Assembly (NCBI RefSeq): GCF_024679245.1
Contig: NC_090173.1
Coordinates: 8,280,428 to 8,344,427 of the forward strand
Source: Pseudorasbora parva
Taxonomy: Eukaryota > Chordata > Actinopteri > Cypriniformes > Gobionidae
Direction: 5' to 3'
DNA length: 64,000 bases
Of the stretch, positions 48,801 to 60,800 are shown piece after piece. The position numbers were made by a program, and so were the translations under genes. A model generated the notes under the pieces. The model was not told the origin of the DNA. It did not search any database and saw only the letters and a list, made by a program, of their open reading frames with translations. How positions within the stretch are numbered: the stretch's first letter is position 1; every line of letters starts with the position of its first letter.

Positions 48801-51800
48801 TGGCAATCATATGCACGCGAGCTCTCTCTCGTGCGCCGGTGAACTGAAAACACCAATAAACAAGTAAGCTGCATTTCAGCAATCTCCATTTGAGATGTTC
48901 TGCTTAAAGTGTCATTCAGTCTACATTTTAGACTTGTCTTTTTTTGTCAACGATATTGCATGTTTATATAGCGTTAGTCACAATGTAAGCTACGCAGTGA
49001 CTGTGATGTAGGCTACTCTGAAATACAAATAGGCAAAAACATCATAGGAAACACCATACTTCAGTTCTCAAAAATATAAATATATAACTTATATTTTTAC
49101 AAAATGAATAGCCTTGTCAAATGACTGTCGTTTTAGCTTATATGGTGGAAGAGGTGACGTTTGCTAGAAGGATCGAGTGAATGATCAAAGCAAAGTATAA
49201 TTTTACCCTTTGTCATTAGACCCACTAACTATTTAGTTTTGTATGGTACTTGGAGTTTCCTATTTTTACTGTACTAGCATCTTGCGTTATCTAGACAATG
49301 CTGTCTCTCCAAGATACTTTCTGTTTAATCAGAAATTGTTTAAACAGTCAATAAATGGATAAATCGCTACTTGCCACTAGGCATGTGCCGATATCAATTT
49401 TTCATGCTGCGATTAATTGATGAAGTTTTATCACGATATACGATATTATCACGATATTTAAATAAGTTGCAAAAAAAAAAGTGTTGCCATAGCATAACAG
49501 CTTTAAGAACTATTTTTGTAAGAACAAAAATAACTGAATGTTTAAATACAATAATGCACCAAAAATATATACAGCTCTGGAAAAAAATTAAGAGACCCCT
49601 CATTGAGAAATCAGTGTTATGTGGTCCCTTGATATTTTTCAGAGCTGTAAAAGTAACATTTTCAAACAGATTAAAGTGCAAAAGAATTAGGCTATAAAGA
49701 ACAACAGGTAGGCTTACAAATTACAATAAGGTCTCATTAGTTTATGCATTAACTAAGATTGAGCAATAGCTACATTTGGTACAGAAAGTATAATGTTTTT
49801 ATTAATGTTAGTTAAGAAATACTGATCATTGTAAGTTTTATCTTAGGTCCATTAAGTTATTTTGATTTTGATTTTAATGTTATTAAAAAAGTATCTAAGA
49901 AATTAACATAGAATGATTAATTCTTTATAAGTATTTTTCATTGTCAGTTTGGTAATATTGAATTAACATGTTAACTAATGAAGTCGTATCTCAAAGTTAT
50001 ACTGAACAATAACAAATAATTAGAACAGTTCTAATCATTAGGGCATGTTGTAGTCCAGATTAAAACATAAAAATGTTTAAATTTGAAAATAAATAGCCTA
50101 TTAAGTCTTTAAGTATTAAGTATTTGGTGCTGTGATGAACAACATTGAGATTACAAAAACGAATGGCTGTTTTAAAAACTACACGCTTCTTTGTTTGTTT
50201 GCTGGTTTCCGGGGTAACCGTGACATTCTGCAGTTCATCAGCGCCCTCTGCTGTCACTGAGCGGCACTTCAGCAGCGCGTCTCCTTCACCGGTTCAGTCA
50301 TGTGCAAACGCACGTTGGGCTTGTTTATATCTGAGCGCGTGTCCCTTTGACACAGAATACAGCGGTGTTGAGCATTTATACGGTTGATGGGCAAAGTATT
50401 CTTGAGTGCATTATAAAAAAATTATAAATTGTTAATAAATTATTATTTACGATATTTTAAAGTGCCCACGATAACAATATCGTGCATATTCATTATCGTG
50501 ATAAATCGCATTATCGAAAATCGGCACATGTCTACTTGCCAATTTCTTCAGTTTAAGACGCTGAGCGAAGCTTGCCTGAAATGGGCCGAACAAACGAACG
50601 ATCTTGAATTAAATTGTTGTAGTATCCGATTATAATAAACCTAAACCATGACTGTTGACATTTTTTATCTGTGGGAAGGGTCGAAAAGTCTCCTGAACAG
50701 CCTGGAACATGAAGTGTGTCCATGCGATCAGGTTGTTTTGATGATTCGCTCCATTTCCGCCTGACACTGAACATGTTTGGATGGATGCAAATGTTGGGGG
50801 CATGCATATAAATGATCCCCAACGCTGGGGTCACGTTTGGGTTTATGTTGAGTAACACTTATTTTTCTGTTGAGTTTTGGATTCACGAGATTTAGATAAG
50901 AAGTAGAAGGCAATGGTGTTTGAGACTCACAGTATAGCCCCGTTTCCACCAAAATTACCCGGAACAATTTGTACCAGGAACTTTTTTACAGGAACTTTTC
51001 TCCCCCCCAGACCTGCAGGTGTCTGCGTTTCGACTGCGATAAAGTTCCGAGAAGATTAGGCAAATTAGTCCGGTGATGTAGGACTGCGCGCGACTGTTCC
51101 TCCAAATCAGTGACGGACAAGGGCTGTCACTTTTGTTTTGCATTCGAAGATGACATGAAATATCCGTAATCGAACGGATGCATTCGAAGATGACATGAAA
51201 TATCCGTAATCGAACTATAAATAAACTATCCGTTTTTTAAAGTGCCATGTAGCGCAATTTTTTTTTTACTGTCTGTGCGTTTACATGGAGCACTGCAATC
51301 AGTTTAAAAGTCCAATCTGAAGGAAAATGCTCCATATAAACACCTGATCAATCGTAATAAAAATGCCCAAACTGAATGAAATTGTAATCGTTTTGAGATG
51401 GGTGGATAAACCTTTTCATGAATCGATCAAACGAAACATTTCACCATGTAAATGACCTGACCGGATTACTTTTGAGTGTGCGTCCTTATGTGATGTACAC
51501 TGAAGAGCACACGTCGCGCTCATGCACCAAGCATGACAAGAGAGGAAATTACATTTTTCTGAGGGATAAACTTTTTATTTCATAAGACGTTACGAAGATA
51601 ATGTTGGCATAATGACACTGTCCCTACGCCTATGTAAGCAAACAATCATTAACTACTTCAACTGCGCCTGACATTAAGAATTAATTTTTTCTGAGATGAT
51701 TATTACACTTTACAAAAAATGAATAGCTTTTATAAAACCGTAAAGTCCTGGTGGCCGTTGAGAGTTGCTATGGCATCCGTAAACACATTCCAGCTGCTGG

Positions 51801-54800
51801 AGATGACGGCATTGTAGATAATTGAATATATTCGAATGCATTGCTTGATATTTTAATTCCGTTCGGATTAGATTTTTTTTCAAAAATGACAGCCCTAATG
51901 GTTAATTCTACTTTTTCATTTTCACAGGGCACCTTTATTAAAGAGCAATAAGCCACCTACTGGGTAATGGCATTACAAATTACATTTTTATCCAACTGCT
52001 AACACACAATATTTCAAACTAGTCTGGTTTTATCAAAATATTTAACACAAATCACAAAACCACGCACCCAAACTGCAAAGTTACTCATATATCTTGCAAA
52101 ATGAAGCACTGCAACCAAAACTACTTATAGCATTATCAAAATCAAACTTTTGCATGAAATGGCACACACTTCATTCCTATTACCAGATTTTTGTCTAACC
52201 AACTACACACTGTTGGGAATAATGAAAAACACTCATCTTTAGAATGCTTTGCAATAATATTAAATTACTTTGTTCAAATTGTAGAAAATTCTTCAAATTG
52301 TTCACATGCACAAAAATATTTTCAGATACACACACATGCTGTTGAAATATTTATTATTTACATTTTCACCAAATAAGTCACAGCAGATATATTTACATTG
52401 GACTGAATAAAAATATGCTCACAAAAAAACAGAAAACAGAAAAAGTACAGGCCAAAAGTTAGGACACATTACTATTTGTAATGTTTTTGACAGAAGTTTC
52501 TTCTGCTCACCAAACCTGCATTTATTAGATCGAAAATACAGAAGAAGAAAAACGTATTATTGTGATATATTATTACATTTTAAAATATTTGGTTTTCAGT
52601 TTATTATACTTTAAATTATCAAATGGACTGCATTTATATAGCGCTTTTATCCAAAGCGCTTTACATTTTTGCCTCACATTCACCCATTCATACACCGACG
52701 GCGATGTCAGCCATGTAAGGCGCCATCCAGCTCGTCGGGAGCAGCTGAGGTTAGGTGTCTTGCTCATGGACACTTCGACACTTGGTCAGGTGGAACCGGG
52801 GATTGAACCACCAACCTTTCGGTTTGTAGACAACCTACATGAACCACTGAGCCACTGCCGCCCCCTTATCATTTATTTCTGTGATGCAAAGCTGAATGTT
52901 CAGGATGGTTCCTCCAGTCTTCAGTGATCATGATCCTTCAGAAATCACTCTCATATTTTGATTTATTATGAGTGTTGGAAACAGTTCTGCTGCCTAATAA
53001 ATTTGATGCATAAAAGGTTCAAAAGAACTGCATTTATTCAAAATAAAAATATTTTAATATAATATAAATATCCTTTACTATACAATTTAACACATCCTTG
53101 CTGAATAAAATAATTTAATTATTTAAAAAAAAAAAGAAAGAAAAAAAATGACTGACCCCAAATCACTGACCAGTAGTGGTGTAACGGATCACAAAACTCA
53201 CGGTTTGGATCACATCACGGATCACTAGTCAGGGATCGGCTCATTTTTTGGATCAGAAAAAAAGGGGACGGAGACTATTTTTATTTGCTTTCCATTTATT
53301 GTATGAAAAATGTTCGTGTTAGCATAACCTATATGGTTATGTTTTTAACAAATATAAAATGAATCACATTTTAATCAGTTGTTAAAGTGTCACATGTGAA
53401 ATACAACCTGTGATGTAAAAATGGGCCTGAGCATATAACAAAAAAAAAAAAAAAAAAAAAACACGATTAGGATGTCAACATTCTCAGGCGAGAGAGTAGA
53501 CCTCTCATGCCTGTTTAACACACAATCATTATGTAACAAAGTTCGATAATAGAAGGAAGGAAGAGGACACGGGGGTCGGCTGGACGGTTGATGCTTCTTT
53601 AATTATAGTCAAAACTTAGTATAACTTCAACAACACACTGCTGTGTGAATTCTCATAGACATTCGATCACTTCCGGGTCGGCACTTCCGGCTTCCGGCAA
53701 CTCAGTCTCTGGGGTTTCGCAACAACCGTCCGATCTCTCTCTCTCTCTGGTCTCTGGTTCCGCCGAGGTTTTATACCCTCTCCGCGCTCATTACTAGAAC
53801 AAGAGACAGGTGTTATTAATCTGCGTCCAACCCACTCACTTACCGCTCGTCCCGCGGCTCTCTCTCCCGCTGCAGACCTCGCTGAACCACGCCCCCCTTG
53901 CCACATACCCCCACCGCCCGACTCAGGCCGGGGAGCAGAATAATTTGGTATGAACCGTCTATAATATCCCGCCAGCCCCAAGAACTGCCTAACCTCCTTT
54001 TTGGTCTTGGGTCTCGGACAGGTTGCAATTGCTGCGGTCTTATCAATTTGGGGACGCACCTGTCCATGACCCAAGTGGAAGCCCAGATACCTTACTTCCA
54101 CCCGCCCAATCGCACACTTCTTTGGGTTAGCCGTGAGCCCCGCTCCCCTCAGCGACCTCAAGACCGCCCTGACATGCTGCATATGCCGCTGCCAATCGTG
54201 ACTGTAAATCACGATATCATCCAGATAGGCAGCAGCATATGCGGCATGGGGACGCAAAATCCTGTCCATGAGGCGCTGAAAGGTAGCGGGCGCCCCGAAC
54301 AACCCGAAAGGAAGCGTGACAAATTGGTCCAAACGGCGTGGTGAAAGCTGTCTTTTCTTTGGACAATGGAGACAATGGGATCTGCCAATAGCCCTTTGTT
54401 AAGTCCAATGTCGAATAAAATCGAGCCGTGCCTAACCGATCAAGCAACTCGTCAACCCGCGGCATTGGATACGCGTCGAATTTCGACACAGCGTTCACCT
54501 TGCGGTAGTCCACACAGAACCTGACCGAGCCGTCTGTTTTGGGGACCAAAACTATCCGGCTCGCCCAGTCACTGTTGGACTCCTCGATTACTCCCATGTC
54601 GAGCATTGCGCCTAATTCTTCCTGAACTACCTTTTTCTTGTGTTCAGGCAAGCGATACGGCCGGCTGCGAACTACCACGCCCGGCTCGGTCTCGATATGG
54701 TGCTGAATCAAGTCGGTACGTCCCGGTAGGGGCGAGAACACGTCCGCGAACTCCGCCTGTAATTTTGATAAATCAGTGAGTTGTAACGGTGAGAGGTGCT

Positions 54801-57800
54801 CTCCCCCAGGGGCCAGCGCGACTGATTGCGCTTTAATGCTCGCCTCTGGCCCGAGATCATCCTCTCCCCCGATCACCGTTGCCAACAACACTGATTCCAC
54901 CTCATTCCATTTTTTTAGCAGGTTGAGGTGGTATATTTGACGTGCCCCGTTCCTATCGGATCGTATCACTTCATAATCGAGCTCTCCTACCTGTCGTGCG
55001 ACCTCAAACGGCCCCTGCCACTTTGACATTAATTTTGAGCTCGACGTAGGGAGTAAAACGAGCACTTTCTCTCCCGGTGTAAATTTGCGTAGTTTTGTAC
55101 CCCTGTTATATGACCGGCTCTGGCGGTCCTGGGCTTGCAACAAATTCTCCCTCGATAGCCGACCCAAAGTGTGGAGTTTTGTTCGCAAGTCCAGCACATA
55201 CTGAATTTCGTTCTTGGCCAAAGAAGGCCCCTCCTCCCAAGTTTCTCGTAGGACGTCCAGCACCCCCCGTGGCTGTTGTCCGTAGAGAAGCTCGAAGGGG
55301 GAAAACCCCGTGGAGGCTTGCGGGACCTCCCGCACAGCAAATAAGAGGGGTTCTAACCACCGATCCCAATTTTTGGCATCTTCCTGTACGAATTTACGGA
55401 TCATGGATTTAAGAGTGCGATTAAATCGTTCGACCAAGCCGTCTGTTTGTGGGTGATAGACGCTTGTTCGAATGGATTTAATGCCCAATAATCCGTACAA
55501 TTCGCTTAACGTGCGTGACATAAACGCCGTGCCTTGATCAGTGAGGATTTCTTTCGGAATCCCCACTCGGGAGATTAAACGAAACAGTGCGTGCGCAACA
55601 CTCTTCGCAGAGATGTTGCGGAGAGCCACTGCTTCCGGATATCGTGTTGCGTAGTCCACGATAACTAGCGCAAAACGATGTCCGCGTGCGGATCGCTCTA
55701 ATGGCCCGATGAGGTCCATCGCAATTCTCTCGAAGGGGACCTGCATTAATGGAAGGGGGCGCAATGGCGCTTTTGGGGCGGCCAGTGGGTTCACCAACTG
55801 ACATTCAGGACAAGACGCGCACCACCTGCGCACGTTGTCATGAATGCCTGGCCAAAAAAATCGGGTCATTAAACGATTCAGCGTGGCCGCCTGTCCCAGG
55901 TGGCCCGCCATCGGGTTAGAGTGAGCCGCCTGGAAAAGCATTTCCCGGCGGCTCTTTGGCACTAACAATTGGGTTGTATCTACTTTTTGTTTGAGTGTCT
56001 TGGGTCACTCGATACAACCGATCCTTTATTATGGCAAAATAAGGATAGGAGACCGGCAAGGCAGGTTGGAGAGACTGTCCGTCGATCGATCGGACCTGCT
56101 GAAAAGCGTTCTTAAGGGTTTCATCCTGGGACTGCTCCAGAGGAAAGTCATCGCGGTCCGAGAGAATTAGTCTCTCAATCCCGCTCGGTTCCTCTGGAGT
56201 TGTCGCCGAGGGTCCCGGTTCAGTCTCCCCAAGCTGTACTCGCACCGCCCCCTTCCTTGCCTTTTTCTCCCAAGCGGCATCCACACACAACGATCCCAAT
56301 AAAGCCGTAAAGGCGGGCCAATCCGTCCCCAGACTTAGCGGATGCCGGAGGTGTGGACTAACCGCCACCTCTACACTATGCTTTTGACCCCGAAACTGTA
56401 TCGTGACTGGGACAACCGGATATTCCACCACATCCCCGTGCACACACCTCACCTTAACCATGCGGCTTGTATCCAATGCCCCAGGCTGCATCAGGCTTTG
56501 ATGGATCGAGGTTTGGTTGCATCCTGAATCCACCAAGGCCTGATATGTACCCCCCTTGATACTTACAGGAATTTGGTACTCTCCTGCTTGATCGGGGGTG
56601 GTCCGCTGGACGTCCGGGATCCGGATCATTGTCTCGATGTCCATCCTCGGACATCGGTCCACAAAATGATCCGGATCACCGCACCTCCAGCAGGCCAGCC
56701 CAGGCCTACCCGGTGCCCCTGCGGCGGGGAGTGGGTTGGAGAATGAGCGCGGGGAGGGTGTGGAACCAGAGCCATTGTCACCCCCCACCCCCAGGAGCTC
56801 CGCCCCCCTGGGCGGAGCCCGCGAATTCCCGGCCGGTCCAGGGCCTGGAGGACGGGACCTAGGAAGAGGGATAGGGCGAGAGGGAGATACAGAGGGGGGA
56901 GAGAGAGAGCGAGAGGTTAGAAGGGGTTCGCCGACCCCCGGGCACGCCACCAGGTGGTCCCCCGCCAAGTGGATGGCCGTCTCCAGCGACGTGGGCCGGT
57001 GGCACTGGACCCAATCGGCAGTTTTCCTGGGGAGCCGAGCGATGAGCTGCTCCAGCACCACCAGATCGACGATATGGTCCACGTCGCTTCCACCGGCCAA
57101 TAGCCATTTGCGGCACGCGTCCCGGAGCTGTTGGGCCACCGCGAAGGGTCGGTCGGCCTCACCCCACTCCAGCGAGCGGAACCGCTGACGATGCTGCTCG
57201 GGGGTCCGGCCGACCCGCTGGATGATGGCCCTCTTCAGGTCTTCATACTCCAGGAGGTTCGCCACCGGCAGTTGTTGGGCGGCCGCCTGGGCTTCTCCGG
57301 TCAGCAGAGGTATGAGATGCACCGGCCACTGTGCCCGGGGCCACCCGCAGGCCTCCGCGGCCTTCTGAAAGAGGTCTATGAAAGCCTCGGGATCGTCCTG
57401 TGGCCCCATCTTGTGTAGGGGCACGTGGACCGGTGCGCTGGCGAGCCCGGCGGCTTCGGTACGAACCTCCCGGTCGAACCAGCTCCGGAACCTCTCGCGG
57501 TCCTCTTGCTGGCCGCGGACAATGGCCTCGAAGCGGCGCTCCTGGTCTGCCCGCATGACCCGCATGGACTGATGTTGTTCCTGATGGAGGGCCGCGAGAG
57601 CGGTGATGATGTCCGCAAACGGCGAGGCGGAGGGCATCGGTGTTGTCATGGCGGCGGCGCGGTCCTACTTCCTTCCCGGGTTTCGGCACCAGTGTAACAA
57701 AGTTCGATAATAGAAGGAAGGAAGAGGACACGGGGGTCGGCTGGACGGTTGATGCTTCTTTAATTATAGTCAAAACTTAGTATAACTTCAACAACACACT

Positions 57801-60800
57801 GCTGTGTGAATTCTCATAGACATTCGATCACTTCCGGGTCGGCACTTCCGGCTTCCGGCAACTCAGTCTCTGGGGTTTCGCAACAACCGTCCGATCTCTC
57901 TCTCTCTCTCTGGTCTCTGGTTCCGCCGAGGTTTTATACCCTCTCCGCGCTCATTACTAGAACAAGAGACAGGTGTTATTAATCTGCGTCCAACCCACTC
58001 ACTTACCGCTCGTCCCGCGGCTCTCTCTCCCGCTGCAGACCTCGCTGAACCACGCCCCCCTTGCCACACAAAAGTTGGTACTGAACATGGCTTGTCATCA
58101 TTGCAATTCTCTTTGTAGGTCTACACTCTTTAATAGATATCATGTTTAAACACACTACATTTAAACAATGTTTTATTCAATGCATTACTTTATATTAATA
58201 TAGCCTAGTACCTTAGAAACCGGCTAGACTATGTTAAAATAAACATTTTAAATTAGAACTTACAATAGAAAAAAAGGCAACTCGTTTTTTCTTTCATTTT
58301 TTAAAATATTTTTTAAAGAAATCCAGGTCATAAATACCTTTTTCGTTTTTTTCCACCATCAGAAAAGCTCTCCCTTATTTCACTTGTTTACCTAAAGCTA
58401 AAAGCCATTTTTCTTGCTTTACCCAAGGCAAAAAGCCATGTGTTGACTTTGAAACAGAGGCCTATACTTTACATTATATGCATATGTGGGGAAATTACTA
58501 GATTTTCACATCAATACATGTTTGTTTTAATAGGCTACAGACAAGCGCGCTGTCCCTTTAATTCAGCGCATTCAGCACAGCAAATCAGACTCGGTGCAGA
58601 AACGATCGCGGCTGATGGACCGACACTGCATGCAGTGTGAAACCTGTAATCTGATAATAGTACGGAAAAAAATACACACCGCAAACAGACTAGGCCGTGT
58701 GTGAAACGGGCATCAGCAGGTGTCGCTTCAGATAGCCATGCTCGATGTAATGCCACTTTCATACGGCTCTCTCATGCTGCCACAGTAACGTTACCTACTG
58801 TTAAAGTTCTGTCCACCGCCCTCCTTCGGTCATTATTATATTTCACGGGGAATTCAAAATGCTCTCATACATGCGATGTGAATGATGCGGGAGGCTTTTC
58901 AAGTTCTTCTGCGCCTCCTCCTAGCCATTGTTGACTGATTATGCCTTCACGTAAAGGACTGCTGTGTGTAGTTTCAATGAAAATTGGCGAGTTTAAAGGA
59001 ACAAAATTACTTAAAAAGCAATATCGGCAAATGAAACAGTCTTTTACTCTGCGATCACTAAACAATTAAGATGAATCCGCGAAAAACCCCAAAACAAAAC
59101 AAAAAACGCAATAAATCCGCGGGTCACGTGCGTTCCGAACCGTGGATCGTGATCCGTTGCACCCCTACTGACCAGTATTGTATATTGTTGTTACAAAAGA
59201 TTTCTATTTTTAAAACATTTGCTTCTTTTTTTTCTTTTTCTTTTTTTACTTTTTATTCATCAAAGTATTATAAAAAAGTATCAGAGGTTATGAAAAAATA
59301 TTCAAGGGGTACTTCAGCGTTGGGAAGATGAATCTGTATTTAAACTGGGTCATCAATGAAGTAGAAATGTGAAATTATTTTTGAATTCGGTGCCTTCTAG
59401 ATGGAGAAAAGACATCTAGATGGAGAAAAATGTATTTTTGTCTCATGGGGATGAAAGACTACAATTCCCAGAATGCTTCGCTGCCCTGTGAGGCCATTCC
59501 CAAAGCCACCGCTACTGGATTACAGCGACTGAGTTAGAGAAGACACTACAATTAAAAACTGAACGTGTCTGTTCAATATAATGAGTGAGTCACCGCGCGA
59601 GTATCACAGCACTGAGCACTAACTGCAGGAGTGATGAGAGCTGAGGTAATCGCGACTACACTCGCGGCATACATTCACAACGCGAGTTCAGTCTGGCACG
59701 TTTCAGTTCATACCTTTGCAAGCTTAACTTTCATGGAAATTAATTTGAGAAGTTAAAAGGCTTACATTGCTCACCATAGCTCCGTTTAAATGAGTGCCTG
59801 TAGCTGCGAATCTCCATCCCTCATGTGTGGGTTCAAAACATGCGGAAATGGCTCCCTCTGCTGGCTGTAGTCTTTAGCCTTTGGGCAAACATTCCTCCAA
59901 TGATGCAAATATCGTCAATTTAAACTGGATAAAGTGGAGGAATTTTTCCAGAAATAAAATGCATAAATCTCTTGTCTCAGGGGGATATGAGGAGGGGAAA
60001 GCACAATCATTTGAATATACTCCAGGGTTTCTACTGATACAAAGCCACATGCTAATCGCTGAAGTAACTCTTTAAGCAGCAGAACTGTTTCCGACTTTGA
60101 TAATGAATCATCATATTAGAATGATTTCTGAAGGATCATGTGACACTGAAGACTGGAGGAATGATACTGAAATTTCAGCTTTGCATCACAGAAATAAATG
60201 ATCATTTAAAGTATAATACCTGTCGAAGGGAAGAACCCTCTGTTGTGCCAGATCCAGTCTTGACAACATTCTCTTCCTCTTCATCCACCTTCTCTTACAC
60301 ACACACTCTTCCTCTTCCCCCTCTGGGATTGTGTACATTTATTGTTGGTATCACCGGTGCACTCAACTGGCCTGTATCATTAGAAATCAGTGTGAACAAT
60401 TTAGAGTCGTGTGTAAATGATGACAGCAGTGTTTAGTTGTGTTTAACTTTTGCCTCTTGTGTTTAGTGTTTTGCAACACAAATGTCACACAATGCTTGTA
60501 AATGTGTTAAGAGTTTCACAAAAAATGCATGAGATTTTCAAACAGTGTCTAACTGCATGAACTTGTTTAAGATATGAGAAAAAGTTATTTATTCGACATA
60601 TTGGCAATTGAGAATTTGGTTTAGAGAATGGAATTACGTAAGTGTTTTAGCAAATTCAGAACAACTGCAATTTCATCTGGGGCTTGTTCATGTGTGTCTT
60701 ACATGGAAACTGAAAACTAGCTCAGGTGAAACCTGTCTGGACCCAGTGTGCTGGGGCTCAGAGGGTAACACCTAGAAATGGTGACACAATGGATGAGGTT

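Larger units (their letters stand above)
53532..58068 (-). mobile_element. Gmr1-like Ty3/gypsy LTR retrotransposon, RNase H missing
   Basis: LTRs of 374 and 376 bp differ mainly by one CT unit, so the insertion is recent. Read on the minus strand the order is: primer site, gag with SCAN-like region and zinc knuckle, protease, integrase, reverse transcriptase, purine tract, LTR. Integrase before reverse transcriptase is the defining order of Gmr1-type elements. The RNase H and connection region are absent: the reverse transcriptase ends about 30 bp before the LTR. Two frame breaks split the coding region. The bases flanking the two LTRs do not match each other. Confidence 0.88.
53174..59167. 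mobile_element. hAT-type element carrying a nested Gmr1-like LTR retrotransposon
   Basis: TAGTGGTGTAACGGATCAC at the left is inverted as GTGATCCGTTGCACCCCTA at the right (imperfect). The flanks are a perfect 8-bp duplication CTGACCAG (53166-53173 and 59168-59175). Without the LTR element it is about 1.46 kb and has no transposase frame. Confidence 0.85.

Noticed and set aside
52800..52854. tRNA gene on the minus strand
   Set aside because: A and B boxes are present but sit in the head of a SINE with a long unrelated tail and target duplication.
55029..55369. Additional frames inside the Gmr1-like element
   Set aside because: Alternate-frame shadows of the integrase-reverse transcriptase region.
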